Shown here: one piece after another, positions 1 to 9,311 of the stretch | How the letters are laid out: every line of letters begins with the position of its first letter | Numbering within the stretch: the first letter of the stretch is position 1 | Source: an uncultured Candidatus Saccharibacteria bacterium | GTDB taxonomy: Bacteria; Patescibacteriota; Saccharimonadia; Saccharimonadales; Saccharimonadaceae | DNA: 64,000 nt | NCBI GenBank assembly: GCA_947165975.1 | Contig: CAMVCL010000001.1 | Coordinates: 59,612 to 123,611 of the forward strand | Reading direction: 5' to 3' | Translations under genes and position numbers: made by a program | The notes under the pieces: generated by a model | What the model was told of the DNA's origin: nothing | The model's database searches: none | What the model saw: the letters and a program-made list of their open reading frames with translations, nothing else

Positions 1-277
1 AGCCTATAGCATAGATAGCTAGGCCATTAGTATCATTGCAAGTAGCTTTAATGGTAGCTGAACCTATGTCTGTTTTATACTGATTATTTTGAATAGTGGT
101 AGTATGAAGTAGATTAGTACCAGTGAGAGAACAGGAGACTGGGACAGTGATGTTGATTTGGTCTACGACGTCGGTGCTGTCTGTGGCGAAAGAATAGGAA
201 GAGACAAGCAGCATACTAGAAACAATCGTACTTGATAGCAAACAAGCTATAAGAGTATATAGACCTTTAATGCTCAT
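1..277 (-). CDS. secreted surface protein, N-terminal part (runs off window)
   Basis: Only the first 92 codons are present; the gene continues past the left edge. The start is the ATG whose complement lies at 275-277. The first 30 or so residues form a signal peptide (SIKGLYTLIACLLSSTIVSS core, then a VSSYSFA cleavage region). The following residues (DQINITVPVSCSLTG, then CNDTNGLAIYAIG) have the beta-rich, Thr/Asn-rich look of the secreted proteins near the other end of the window, so I infer the same surface-protein group. It is divergent from the phosphoketolase genes. Function unknown; probably exported and cell-surface or host-contact related. Confidence 0.6.
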   Translation of the reverse strand, partial: MSIKGLYTLIACLLSSTIVSSMLLVSSYSFATDSTDVVDQINITVPVSCSLTGTNLLHTTTIQNNQYKTDIGSATIKATCNDTNGLAIYAIG

Positions 278-332
278 ACTTATATTATATATTCTTATCT
301 GAGCGAGTCAACCCTGGATTTTCATTTTCGCT

Positions 333-338
333 TATGAT
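333..338 (+). promoter_or_regulatory. -10 box before phosphoketolase genes
   Basis: TATGAT ends 11 nt before the ATG at 350, with no Shine-Dalgarno sequence in between. The transcript leader must be very short or absent. Confidence 0.5.
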
Positions 339-349
339 ATACTCAAGAT

Positions 350-1282
350 ATGAGCACGGTGGGCATTGCGGAAATAGACAGTATTAAAAAACGCATTCGA
401 ATTTGTGACTATTTGGTAGTGGCACAATTATTTTTGCAGGATAATTTTCTACTAGAACGTCCGCTTGAGTTTAGTGATATTAAGGCGAGACTACTCGGTC
501 ATTGGGGAACTTGTCATGGTATCAATGTCGCCTATGCTAACTTAAAAACATATTTTAATGATAATCCAGATTTTACTTTTATCCTTGGGCCTGGACACGG
601 ATTTCCAGCCCTGCAAGCTAATTTATTTATTGATAAAGAGTTAGAAAAGATCGATAAAAATGCCACGTTAGATGAAGATGGCATTAATTATCTTTGTAAG
701 AATTTTTCTTGGCCGGATGGCTTTCCGAGCCATGCTAGTCCAATCACGCCTGGCGTCATCACAGAAGGTGGCGAACTTGGCTATGCATTAGCTAATGCCT
801 ACGGACTTGGGCTTGGTCATCCAGAAAAGACCATCGCAGTATTGATTGGTGATGGGGAATTAGAGACAGCCACAGCGATTGACTCACTTAATCTGCGTAA
901 TTTATTGACAAGTCCTAAAAATGGCACGATTATCCCAATTTTACACTTAAATGGGTACAAGATTTCTGCTCCTACTATTTATGCTAGAAAATCCGAACGA
1001 GAGTTAAACGAGATGATCCGCGGTTTTGGTTTTACGCCGGTCTGGGTAGATGGCAATAAGGTTGAGGACTTCCAGTCTGTTCTTAATAAAAACATTGATT
1101 CGCCGTTTTATATTATGAAAAATGAGAAGGGCCTAGGTGGACCCAACCGTTATCATAACGCCCATCAGATTCCGTTGAAAGAGGCAAAGACTAGCGATAA
1201 AGAGCTCAAAGAATTAGAAGAATGGCTAAGATCATATCACTTTGAGGAGCTATTTAGTCGCGAGAAAGGATTTATGCTATGA
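350..1282 (+). CDS. xfp: phosphoketolase, N-terminal ThDP-binding half (split gene)
   Basis: Resembles the N-terminal part of D-xylulose-5-phosphate/D-fructose-6-phosphate phosphoketolase, a ThDP enzyme that cleaves the sugar phosphate to acetyl phosphate and a shorter aldose phosphate. Visible family motifs are GHWGT near residue 51, GPGHGFP near 82, PSHASP and ITEGGELGYAL around 126-146, the ThDP/metal motif GDGELETA near 168, and ILHLNGYKI near 198. The protein stops at 310 residues, where the usual single chain of about 800 continues. Its TGA overlaps the ATG of the next gene (ATGA at 1279-1282), so both are made from one mRNA and probably assemble into one enzyme. In a cell with reduced glycolysis this gives acetyl phosphate, hence ATP. 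The split is discussed under findings. Confidence 0.88.
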   Translation: MSTVGIAEIDSIKKRIRICDYLVVAQLFLQDNFLLERPLEFSDIKARLLGHWGTCHGINVAYANLKTYFNDNPDFTFILGPGHGFPALQANLFIDKELEKIDKNATLDEDGINYLCKNFSWPDGFPSHASPITPGVITEGGELGYALANAYGLGLGHPEKTIAVLIGDGELETATAIDSLNLRNLLTSPKNGTIIPILHLNGYKISAPTIYARKSERELNEMIRGFGFTPVWVDGNKVEDFQSVLNKNIDSPFYIMKNEKGLGGPNRYHNAHQIPLKEAKTSDKELKELEEWLRSYHFEELFSREKGFML

Positions 1283-2448
1283 TTAGTCGTATTGACACAC
1301 CCGGAGTTGAAATGCACTCGCCGGCTAAAAAGATTGGCAATCTCTTAACTACTGAATTTACCAAAGACCCACATTTTTATTTCTTTTCACCCGATGAAAC
1401 TACTTCTAATAAGTTCGATGAGATATTTACTGTAGAAAAACGTGCATGGGGAGATATGCCTACTAAAACTTGGGACTTGCCAGAATCTGCCGATGGGCGA
1501 ATCATCGAGATGCTGTCAGAAAATGTCTTATTCAGTGTAATGACTGGACACCTTGCCAATGGTGAAAAAGCAATGATGGGTAGTTATGAAGCATTTTTCC
1601 CAGTGATCACTTCTCAGCTATTGCAACAAATGAAATTTATTAAACAATCACTTAATGTGGAGTGGCGCAAACCTTTACCAGCTGTCAATCTATTGTCAAC
1701 TTCTACTTGCTGGAGACAAGATCATAATGGTTTCACGCATCAATCACCAGCTTTAATCTCTACTTTACTTAGCGTACCGTCAAATCTGGTCAATTGTATC
1801 TTCCCGATAGATGACGTAGCAGCCGAGGAGGCTTACCATTTTATGATTAATTCGCAAGATGTTGTAAATCTTACAACATTTGATAAAAATGATCGTCCTC
1901 GTTATATCGACTCCAATCATGCCAGATTCCAATTCGAAAATGGTGGTGCATCGATCTTTGAATTTGCTTCAGATAATGAGCCGGATTTCGTACTGGTGGC
2001 CGCTGGGGACATTGTTGCCCATGAAACCCTTGAAGCCATCAAGATTCTTAAACGTGATATGCCAGATATCAAACTACGCTTTATAAATATTAATGCGTTA
2101 TCATATCGCGCAATCGGAACCACTCAAAACAAATTATCCCAAGAGGCATTCAATGAGATGTTTACTAAAGATAAACCAATTTTGGCAAATTTTCATGGCT
2201 ATCCTGAGACTCTAGAAAACATCTTAGAAAACTATACTTCTAAACACCGTTTGCGCGTACATGGTTTTAATGAAGAAGGCTCGACTACGACTCCTTTCGA
2301 AATGCTACGCCGTAACATGGCGTCACGCTATGATTTAGCTATTGATATCGCAGCCGTCCGAAATCGCACCGACTTAGTTTCAAAATATCAAGCAGTACTA
2401 GAACAGAACCATCTGCACGCTATACAGTTCGGTGAAGACATCATATAA
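1279..2448 (+). CDS. xfp: phosphoketolase, C-terminal half (split gene)
   Basis: Carries the remaining phosphoketolase modules: SPDETTSNKFDEIF near residue 37, the MTGHLANGEKAMMGSYEAFF stretch near 88-107, and the hallmark WRQDHNGFTHQ near 145. The C-terminal domain runs to NRTDLVSKYQAVL. The two halves sum to 699 residues, against roughly 790-825 for typical single-chain enzymes, so some loops are shorter. There is no ribosome-binding site of its own; the 4-nt overlap implies translational coupling with the upstream half. A frameshift artefact is unlikely, because the overlap is a normal stop/start and the second protein opens with about 30 residues before the first conserved motif. Confidence 0.87.
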   Translation: MISRIDTPGVEMHSPAKKIGNLLTTEFTKDPHFYFFSPDETTSNKFDEIFTVEKRAWGDMPTKTWDLPESADGRIIEMLSENVLFSVMTGHLANGEKAMMGSYEAFFPVITSQLLQQMKFIKQSLNVEWRKPLPAVNLLSTSTCWRQDHNGFTHQSPALISTLLSVPSNLVNCIFPIDDVAAEEAYHFMINSQDVVNLTTFDKNDRPRYIDSNHARFQFENGGASIFEFASDNEPDFVLVAAGDIVAHETLEAIKILKRDMPDIKLRFININALSYRAIGTTQNKLSQEAFNEMFTKDKPILANFHGYPETLENILENYTSKHRLRVHGFNEEGSTTTPFEMLRRNMASRYDLAIDIAAVRNRTDLVSKYQAVLEQNHLHAIQFGEDII

Positions 2449-2472
2449 TTCTCATGATATAATATCCACATT

Positions 2473-3156
2473 ATGGAATTATTTATTTTAATAGTCGTTT
2501 TGGTGATTTTGGCTGAAACTACCTTTTTGGTAGTGCGTAAATACAAGCCAATACGAAACGGCAATCGCAAAATATATGTCGACACATCCGTCTTGATTGA
2601 CGGGCGAATTTTAAACATCGCTAGAACTGGTTTTATTGATGGAGATTTAATCATATTAAAAAGCGTATTAAGGGAGCTACAACTACTAGCCGACGGCAAG
2701 GACAATGAGAAACGCAATCGTGCTCGGGCTGGACTTAACAACGTATCTGAACTCGAACGCGTAGTCGAAGTCAATACCGAAATTTATGACGATGGGGAAG
2801 GATATAAAAAGGTTGATGATGAGCTTTTAAAATATGCCAAAGCCAATAAAGGTGCCGTACTTACAATCGATTATAACTTGATCAAAGTTGCTGAAGCCGA
2901 AAAGATTGAGACGCTAAATATTAACGATCTAGCCTTAGCCGTAAGGACAGAGTTCTTACCAGGAGAGAAAATTCGCCTTAAGATAACGGAAAAAGGCTCA
3001 AACCGCGGTCAAGGCGTAGGGCATTTATCTGATGGTACCATGGTGGTCGTTGATAAGGCTGCCAACAAAATTGGCAAAGACTTAATCGTAGAATTTGTGA
3101 GATTTCACGAAACTTCATCTGGTAAAATGATCTTTGCCAAAATCGTGCGAAAGTAA
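2473..3156 (+). CDS. membrane-anchored PIN-TRAM domain protein (YacL-like)
   Basis: One hydrophobic segment (residues 1-21) is followed by a PIN nuclease-fold domain and a C-terminal TRAM domain. PIN acidic residues are visible in YVDTSVLIDGRIL (near 36-48), in the Glu of LRELQLLADG, and in LTIDYNLIKVA (near 129). The TRAM RNA-binding region spans about 160-225 (VGHLSDGTMVVVDKA, ending FAKIVRK). This is the architecture of the YacL/PilT-N family, integral membrane proteins presumed to act on RNA. The -10 box TATAAT at 2458-2463 ends 9 nt before the ATG, so the gene has its own near-leaderless promoter. It converges with the PBP gene, whose stop codon begins at the next base. Confidence 0.85.
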   Translation: MELFILIVVLVILAETTFLVVRKYKPIRNGNRKIYVDTSVLIDGRILNIARTGFIDGDLIILKSVLRELQLLADGKDNEKRNRARAGLNNVSELERVVEVNTEIYDDGEGYKKVDDELLKYAKANKGAVLTIDYNLIKVAEAEKIETLNINDLALAVRTEFLPGEKIRLKITEKGSNRGQGVGHLSDGTMVVVDKAANKIGKDLIVEFVRFHETSSGKMIFAKIVRK

Positions 3157-5877
3157 TTATTCTCCGTCACTATCGTCTTCAGTTGGTTTATTAACGGTAA
3201 CCTTCATTTCGCTTGATGTAGAATACCCGGCTGAATCAGTAATAGTAAATTTGATAGTCCTATCGGTCTCTTTTAATGTATAGCCATTGATTGTGCCATT
3301 ACCACCTAGTGAGATCCCGCCTTGTTCAACACCGTTGACATATAGTGTGTATCCGGCAATGTCATAACTACCTCGACGAATGGTAGCAACAATCTTGTCG
3401 CCACTTGTTGAGAGAGATAACTGTGGTGGCTTATAATCACAAGTATCTTTAGTGTCACGTTTGTATGGTTCTGGTACACTATAAACGTCATTACCAGTCA
3501 TAGGGTCAGTTACTTTAGTGACTTCAATCTGAATCTTTTGATCCTCTGGAGTACAATCTGCCGCTAACAAGTGATTATAGCGATTAAAGGTGAGTTTTTC
3601 TTTCTTGACGCCCGAGTTTTTAGAGGCATTGAACCAGCTCGGCCAGATATCGGTCTTACCATTAACTGATAAGGTCTGGATTCCGGCTGGCTTTGCTGGC
3701 TGATCGCCAGGTTTCCATTTTCCGTCTTTTTCATAAACTTCATGATGAATACGACTCATATATTCAGCAATTGTGAATCGGGCAATATCGTGAGTATTGG
3801 AAGTAAGACCACTACCATCATGATTGCCATTCCAAACCATCGTTGATACCACCGTAGAATAACTTTCCATAACAGAGTCCTTAGTGATATTGGCGTTTGC
3901 CGTGGTAGTAGTTCCGGTCTTTGTGGCAGTCCATATACCAGGGATTACATATCCAGCACTTTGTGAACCACCTGGAGCGTAGATGCCATAACGAGCGCTA
4001 CCATCACTAAGAATATTGGAGATCATATAGGCAACCTGTTCATCAACTACTTGCTTACCTTCTGGGTCACTCCAGGATTCAACAACCTCACCAGAAGAGT
4101 TTTTCATTTCAAGTACATAAGCAAGATCTTTATAAGCACCACCACGAGCAAGAGAGGCGTAGGCGTTGGCGTGCTCGACCATCTTTACTCCACAACCAGA
4201 GCCAATCGCGATAGATAGACCATAGCCTTCACGACCTTCGCAGTAAGCTTTATCACCTAGCTCATGCGCAATCTTAAGAGAATTTTCAATCCCGTTAATA
4301 TATAGAGCTTTAACGGCAGCGATATTCAGCGAGTGACCCAGTGAGAAACGAATTGAGACATTACCATAGAATGAGCCAGTGGCGTTAGTCAAAGAACAAC
4401 TTCCGCTATAACCAGCACAATAGAGTTTATTAATATTTTCATCTTTCAAAATCGACCCTGGTCCATAATTAATACCCTCGCGTTGCATAAATAATGGTGC
4501 GTAGTCCAAGATCGGCTTAATGGATGAGCCTGGTTCAATAATGGAGTCGGTGGTGGCATTCATTTCGCCATAAGCCTTGTTGGAAAAATCAACTGAGCCA
4601 ACCATGGCTATAACTTGAGACGTATCAACGTCAACTGAGACTAATGCAAGGTTATCGCTGTTGTTTTTGTACATATGACCGGCGCCAACCTTGACGGCAT
4701 CTTCAGCGATTTTTTGAGCACGCATATCGAGCGTGGTCTTGATGGTCCAACCACCAGCACGCATAGTCTGAATACCGTATTTTTCTTCAAGTTGTTTTTT
4801 GACCTCAAGAACAAAATGCGGAGCTAACATGTCGGCATACTGGCTAGATTCTGGCTTGATAGTATCGAGAATAGCGATTTTTTTGGTTTCCTCCGCCTCA
4901 TCTTCGGAGATATAACCCATGGTAACCATATCATCTAGTACTTTGTGTTGACGTTCGATCAACATTTCATTTCCATAAGTGTTATACGGGTTAAGTACAC
5001 CAGGGTTATTTGGAATAGCAGCAAGAAGCGATGACTCGGCTAAATTTAGATCTTTAGCATGCTTACCGAAATAGGTTTGAGCAGCAGATTCTACACCGTT
5101 ACGACGACCACCATATGGTGATTGGTTTAAATACATCGTGATAATCTGTTCTTTGTTATACATTTTCTCTAGCTCGATCGAGAGAATCAATTCTTTAATC
5201 TTACGAGTCAAACCACCACGGTTTTCACTGGCCGCCTCGTCAGAGAAATATACTTGTTTAATCAGCTGCTGAGTTAAGGTCGAGCCACCCTGTACGCCGT
5301 GACCACCCAAAGTAGACATAGTTGCACGCACGAGCGCGCCAAAGTCTACGCCAGCATGGTTATAGAAATTCTTATCCTCAATTGCGACCGTAGCCTTGTA
5401 CATATAATCGGAAATATCCTCCGCATCAACCACTAAACGGTAATCCTCACTACCGGTATCTTTCCATAAGATGTCACCGTTGCGATCTAAATAGGTATTA
5501 ACCGTTTCAGAAATTGACATTTCGTCTAGACGGATTTCATCGAGATCTTTTTTGTAATAGAGAAATAGCCCGCCAATAAAAATAACCAGGATAAGAAAAC
5601 ATGCGGCAAAGAATTTAAGTATGGCTTTTTGGCCACGCCAAGAAAACCACCACTTAAATACACGTTTTGGATGAAGCCTAGCAAAGAATCGCTTAACTGG
5701 TTCTTTAGGTAGCTTGGCTAATTCTTCAGCACGACGACGTGAATTAGCTTCTTTCTTAGCTCGATGCTTGTAACTCAAGCTCGAATAAAGATTCATATTT
5801 GATTTCGCAGTTTTCTTGGAGGATTTTGCCTTGTGTTTCTTAGACGGCAAAATAATCTCAGATTTTTTCTTAGTCAT
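3157..5877 (-). CDS. class A penicillin-binding protein (transglycosylase-transpeptidase)
   Basis: Bifunctional murein synthase of 906 residues. A Lys-rich cytoplasmic tail of about 80 residues precedes one membrane segment (about 88-110). The GT51 glycosyltransferase domain shows EDKNFYNHAG, GGSTLTQQLIKQ and the MYLNQSPYGGRRNG stretch. The transpeptidase domain shows the three penicillin-binding motifs in order: SSIK (in EPGSSIKPI), SLN (in LGHSLNIAA) and KTG (in TATKTGTT). A C-terminal beta-rich extension of about 100 residues ends in an acidic tail. The ATG at 5877 is chosen rather than the in-frame ATG 15 nt upstream, because TATAAT at 5884-5889 sits 6 nt before it. That box would lie inside the longer reading frame. 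It is divergent from murJ, another lipid II pathway gene. Confidence 0.93.
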   Translation of the reverse strand: MTKKKSEIILPSKKHKAKSSKKTAKSNMNLYSSLSYKHRAKKEANSRRRAEELAKLPKEPVKRFFARLHPKRVFKWWFSWRGQKAILKFFAACFLILVIFIGGLFLYYKKDLDEIRLDEMSISETVNTYLDRNGDILWKDTGSEDYRLVVDAEDISDYMYKATVAIEDKNFYNHAGVDFGALVRATMSTLGGHGVQGGSTLTQQLIKQVYFSDEAASENRGGLTRKIKELILSIELEKMYNKEQIITMYLNQSPYGGRRNGVESAAQTYFGKHAKDLNLAESSLLAAIPNNPGVLNPYNTYGNEMLIERQHKVLDDMVTMGYISEDEAEETKKIAILDTIKPESSQYADMLAPHFVLEVKKQLEEKYGIQTMRAGGWTIKTTLDMRAQKIAEDAVKVGAGHMYKNNSDNLALVSVDVDTSQVIAMVGSVDFSNKAYGEMNATTDSIIEPGSSIKPILDYAPLFMQREGINYGPGSILKDENINKLYCAGYSGSCSLTNATGSFYGNVSIRFSLGHSLNIAAVKALYINGIENSLKIAHELGDKAYCEGREGYGLSIAIGSGCGVKMVEHANAYASLARGGAYKDLAYVLEMKNSSGEVVESWSDPEGKQVVDEQVAYMISNILSDGSARYGIYAPGGSQSAGYVIPGIWTATKTGTTTTANANITKDSVMESYSTVVSTMVWNGNHDGSGLTSNTHDIARFTIAEYMSRIHHEVYEKDGKWKPGDQPAKPAGIQTLSVNGKTDIWPSWFNASKNSGVKKEKLTFNRYNHLLAADCTPEDQKIQIEVTKVTDPMTGNDVYSVPEPYKRDTKDTCDYKPPQLSLSTSGDKIVATIRRGSYDIAGYTLYVNGVEQGGISLGGNGTINGYTLKETDRTIKFTITDSAGYSTSSEMKVTVNKPTEDDSDGE

Positions 5878-5883
5878 GTACAT

Positions 5884-5889
5884 ATTATA
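5884..5889 (-). promoter_or_regulatory. -10 box, leaderless start of PBP gene
   Basis: TATAAT on the minus strand, followed after 6 nt by the PBP ATG at 5877. Transcription would begin at or next to the start codon. Confidence 0.65.
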
Positions 5890-5980
5890 CACTAATTTGA
5901 ATTTAAAACATAATAATTTCTTTTTATGTTTAATTAAGATTAATCTTTGGACATCGGTGCTTTTTTAGTTTTATGTGTGT

Positions 5981-5986
5981 TATTAT
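5981..5986 (+). promoter_or_regulatory. extended -10 box, leaderless start of murJ
   Basis: TGTTATTAT (TGn plus TATTAT) ends 8 nt before the ATG at 5995; no ribosome-binding site is visible. Confidence 0.55.
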
Positions 5987-5994
5987 TAATATAT

Positions 5995-7635
5995 ATGCGA
6001 AAATTCCGTTTTAAATCGGTAGTGGCGCTCGCCAATATGAGGTTGTCGGTTAAATCGGCAGCCATGGTATTGGCATCATCGACTTTGGTTTCAGCATTGC
6101 TAGGCTTATTCCGTGATCGTTTATTAAACTCGTATTATTTAGGTACTTACCCCACAGGAATTGATGCCTATACCGCTGCGTTTACTATTCCTGATTTTAT
6201 GTTTTTTATCCTAACGAGCGGAGCTTTGTCGGTATCATTTATTCCGGTTTTTAATCAAAGACTAGCAGCTGGGAACAAGAAATCTGCTTGGGAATTATCG
6301 TCATCGCTAATTAACCTATTAGCAATCCTGACGCTGATTTCCAGTGCGCTGATCATGATTTTCGCAGATCCATTAATTCGATATGTAGTGAGCCCGGGGT
6401 TAGACGAATCAGGTATGGTACTCGCCATTAATATGACTAGAGTGATCGCGATGAACCCATTCCTATTCTCGATCGCCACAGTGATCACTTCAATTCAACA
6501 AGCTGTTGGGCGTTTCGTATTTTATGCATTTGCGCCTGCTATATATAATATAGGCATCATTATTGGAATCACTTGGTTTACTGGCGGAATCAATTTATTT
6601 GGTGTACAAATTTTTGAAGGTGGCATCATGGGTGTAGCACTTGGCGTAATTTTAGGAGCAATACTTCAACTTATTGTATCGATTATCGGTCTATTCGGTC
6701 TCGGTATGGATTATGAGTTTAAGATTTACTGGCGTAATCAAGGATTTCGCTCCATCCTAAAATTACTCCCGGCGCGTTCTTTGGACCAGGGAATTGACTA
6801 CGTCAATGGAATCGTTAATACTAATTTGTCATCCAGAATGGGAGTTGGCGCAGTACGCTCATTCAATCAGGCAACCGCTTTACATCAAATGCCTATTAAT
6901 CTAATTGGTGTAGCAATCTCTACTGCCTTCTTCCCGAAATTGACCGAAGAGCTCGGTAGCGGCGATAAAAAAGAATTTAATAATACTTTTAGACAAGCTT
7001 TACGTACGATAACTTGGATCGCCTTACCTGTTTCCGTTATCGCTTTCTTTGGCCGCGGTTATGTAACGAGTTTTATCTCTAATATCGGTAATAATGATAG
7101 CAATGGCACTATCTCCTCGATTTTAGGAGTATTATGTATTGCAATCTTTGCTCGCTCAATCTTCCATATCGCATCACGTGGGTTTTATGCTTTCCAGGAT
7201 ACTAAGACACCATTTATTGTTTCGATTTTTGCAATTGGATTAACGATCATTCTGTCAATATGGTTTTATTTACTAGGTTGGGGCGTGGATGGACTAGGCC
7301 TAGCGCAATCGCTTGGCGCGATTATTGAGATTATTATATTGCTATACATTCTACAGCGACGGTCCCATAATGAATTACTAGACAAGGCGTTCTGGCGAGG
7401 AATTTTTAGAATGCTCTGTGCGACCGCGATAACTGGTTGTGTTGCATTCTCGATGACAAAATTTATCCCACTAATGGTAACCGATACTTCCTTAGTTATT
7501 ACGATTCCAAAATTCCTAATGATATCTGGCGTTTCGGGTCTTTCATATTTACTTGCTAGCTACTTCTTGAATCTTAAAGAAGCCTTGCCAATCATTAAGT
7601 ATTTCAAGAAAATCCTCTTTAGAAACATAAAATAG
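5995..7635 (+). CDS. murJ: lipid II flippase MurJ (MVN family)
   Basis: Polytopic membrane protein of 546 residues with about 14 hydrophobic segments. It belongs to the MurJ/MviN branch of the MOP exporter superfamily and moves lipid II across the cytoplasmic membrane. Family signals include LGLFRDRLLNSYYLG near residues 34-48 (the RD motif of the first helices), the FNQRLAAGNKKSAWELSS loop, and a repeated second half beginning near SLDQGIDYVNGIVNTNLSS. The ATG at 5995 is preferred over an upstream in-frame ATG at 5947, because the -10 box lies between the two. It is divergently transcribed from the class A PBP, the enzyme that uses the flipped lipid II. Confidence 0.9.
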   Translation: MRKFRFKSVVALANMRLSVKSAAMVLASSTLVSALLGLFRDRLLNSYYLGTYPTGIDAYTAAFTIPDFMFFILTSGALSVSFIPVFNQRLAAGNKKSAWELSSSLINLLAILTLISSALIMIFADPLIRYVVSPGLDESGMVLAINMTRVIAMNPFLFSIATVITSIQQAVGRFVFYAFAPAIYNIGIIIGITWFTGGINLFGVQIFEGGIMGVALGVILGAILQLIVSIIGLFGLGMDYEFKIYWRNQGFRSILKLLPARSLDQGIDYVNGIVNTNLSSRMGVGAVRSFNQATALHQMPINLIGVAISTAFFPKLTEELGSGDKKEFNNTFRQALRTITWIALPVSVIAFFGRGYVTSFISNIGNNDSNGTISSILGVLCIAIFARSIFHIASRGFYAFQDTKTPFIVSIFAIGLTIILSIWFYLLGWGVDGLGLAQSLGAIIEIIILLYILQRRSHNELLDKAFWRGIFRMLCATAITGCVAFSMTKFIPLMVTDTSLVITIPKFLMISGVSGLSYLLASYFLNLKEALPIIKYFKKILFRNIK

Positions 7636-7638
7636 TGT

Positions 7639-7644
7639 TATAAT
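7639..7644 (+). promoter_or_regulatory. extended -10 box, leaderless start of gatC operon
   Basis: TGTTATAAT ends 6 nt before the gatC ATG at 7651 and begins just after the murJ stop. It gives the gat operon its own promoter. Confidence 0.65.
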
Positions 7645-7650
7645 TATGAC

Positions 7651-7938
7651 ATGAATATAAAACGCGAGGATATTATACATTTGGCTGCATTGTCAAATTT
7701 TCGTCTAGATGAAAAGGAGATTGATTCCTTGGGGCGCGATTTACAAGATATTATCAAATATATTTCACAGCTTGACAAACTGGATACTGACAATATTGAG
7801 CCTACTTATCAAGTAATAGAGATGGAGAATGTCTGGCGGGATGATGAGATTCTGCCGCAAGAAGCAGATCGTGAGGCTCTGCTCGCATTAACAAAAGAAG
7901 CAAAAGATAATCAGATAAAGGTGCCGAAAGTATTATGA
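7651..7938 (+). CDS. gatC: Asp/Glu-tRNA(Asn/Gln) amidotransferase subunit C
   Basis: 95 residues, the usual GatC length. The pattern IIHLAALSNFRLDEKEID, the LDTDNIEPTYQV stretch and the ending DNQIKVPKVL match the subunit that wraps around GatA and stabilises the amidotransferase. It is first in the gatC-gatA-gatB operon; its TGA overlaps the gatA ATG (ATGA at 7935-7938). With the single GluRS encoded at 47271-48710 it supports the indirect route to Gln-tRNA(Gln), and possibly Asn-tRNA(Asn). Confidence 0.92.
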   Translation: MNIKREDIIHLAALSNFRLDEKEIDSLGRDLQDIIKYISQLDKLDTDNIEPTYQVIEMENVWRDDEILPQEADREALLALTKEAKDNQIKVPKVL

Positions 7939-9311
7939 AGATAGCTAATAAAAAAGTTACCGCTGAAAGACTAGTCCGTGATGCTTTGGAAAAAGCTAAA
8001 CATTTTGAGGATTATCACATCTTCACATTCATAGATGAAGAAGGTGCACTAAAAAAAGCCCGTGAGATTGACACAAAAATCGCCAAGGGTGAAAAAGTAG
8101 GGCGTTTGGCTGGTGTACCGTATGCTTTGAAGGATAATTTTTTGAGTCCACGTGGTGAGACTAGAGCCTCGGCACTGATGCTCGAAGGTTTCACATCACC
8201 AGTTACTGCTACCTCTGTAAAGAAATTGGAAGATGAAGGCGCCATCATGATTGGTCGTACCAATATGGATGCTTTTGCACACGGTTCTTCGACTGAGAAT
8301 TCTTATTATGGTCCAACTTTGAACTCCCATGATCGCGAGCGAGTAGCCGGCGGTTCGTCTGGAGGTTCAGCCGTAGCGGTAGCTCTAGACATTGTTGAAT
8401 TTGCTACTGGTTCAGATACTGGTGGTTCGATTCGTCAACCAGCTTCTTTTAACGGTATTTATGGTTTAAAGCCCACTTATGGTTGTATATCACGCTATGG
8501 TGTAGTAGCTATGGCATCGTCGACCGATTGTATTGGCTTCTTCACTAAAACTCTGGAAGATATGGACCTACTTATGTCAATAGCGTCAGGCCGCGATGAC
8601 AAAGATATGACTACCTTGCCGGATTTTTATGAAAAATCCGAAGGTTACACTGACAAAAAAATGCGCATTGGCGTGATCAGAGAATTCGACAATGATTCGG
8701 TCGACCAAAACATCCGTGAAGCTTTGAAGAAAAAAATTGACCTACTCAAATCTAAAGGTCACGAGATTGTTGAGTTAGATATGCCGGCACTCAAATACGG
8801 TTTAGCAGCCTATTATATTTTAGTTCCAGCCGAGGTGGCCTCCAATTTATCACGTCATGATGGCGTGCGTTACGGTTTCCGTTCTGAAAATTCTAAAGAT
8901 TTAGACTCATTGTACGAAAACTCGCGTAGCGAAGGTTTTATGCCGGAAAATAAACGTCGCATCATGATTGGCAATTTTGTGCTTTCGTCTGGTTTTTATG
9001 ATGCATATTTCCTGAAAGCGGCTAAAGCACGCACTCTGATCGTCAAGGAATATGAGCAAGCCTTCTCAAAATGTGATTTCATCTTGACGCCAGTCTCACC
9101 AAATCCCGCTTTTAAACTTGGTGAAAAAGTAAATGATCCAGTAGCGATGTATCTAGAAGATGTAATGAGCGTATCGTTAAATCTAGCCGGCGTGCCCGGT
9201 CTGGCCATTCCGGCTGGAGAAACTAAAGATGGTATTTCACTTGGGTTACAATTAGTGGGTCCAAGACGAAGCGATAAATGTTTAATTGAATTTGCAAAGG
9301 AGTTGCAATAA
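7935..9311 (+). CDS. gatA: Asp/Glu-tRNA(Asn/Gln) amidotransferase subunit A
   Basis: Amidase-signature enzyme of 458 residues that releases ammonia from glutamine for transamidation. The Ser-cisSer-Lys triad is visible: Lys in YALKDNF (near residue 60), the Gly/Ser-rich VAGGSSGGSAVAVA (near 138-151), and TGSDTGGSIRQPASF (near 158-172). Length is slightly below the usual 480. Its end overlaps the start of the next small gene by a single base (9311), so the three genes downstream are tightly coupled. Confidence 0.95.
   Translation: MKIANKKVTAERLVRDALEKAKHFEDYHIFTFIDEEGALKKAREIDTKIAKGEKVGRLAGVPYALKDNFLSPRGETRASALMLEGFTSPVTATSVKKLEDEGAIMIGRTNMDAFAHGSSTENSYYGPTLNSHDRERVAGGSSGGSAVAVALDIVEFATGSDTGGSIRQPASFNGIYGLKPTYGCISRYGVVAMASSTDCIGFFTKTLEDMDLLMSIASGRDDKDMTTLPDFYEKSEGYTDKKMRIGVIREFDNDSVDQNIREALKKKIDLLKSKGHEIVELDMPALKYGLAAYYILVPAEVASNLSRHDGVRYGFRSENSKDLDSLYENSRSEGFMPENKRRIMIGNFVLSSGFYDAYFLKAAKARTLIVKEYEQAFSKCDFILTPVSPNPAFKLGEKVNDPVAMYLEDVMSVSLNLAGVPGLAIPAGETKDGISLGLQLVGPRRSDKCLIEFAKELQ

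Noticed and set aside
1917-2774. Antisense and out-of-frame reading frames over the phosphoketolase and PIN-TRAM genes
   Set aside because: No start signals and no protein-like pattern; they are shadows of the real genes.
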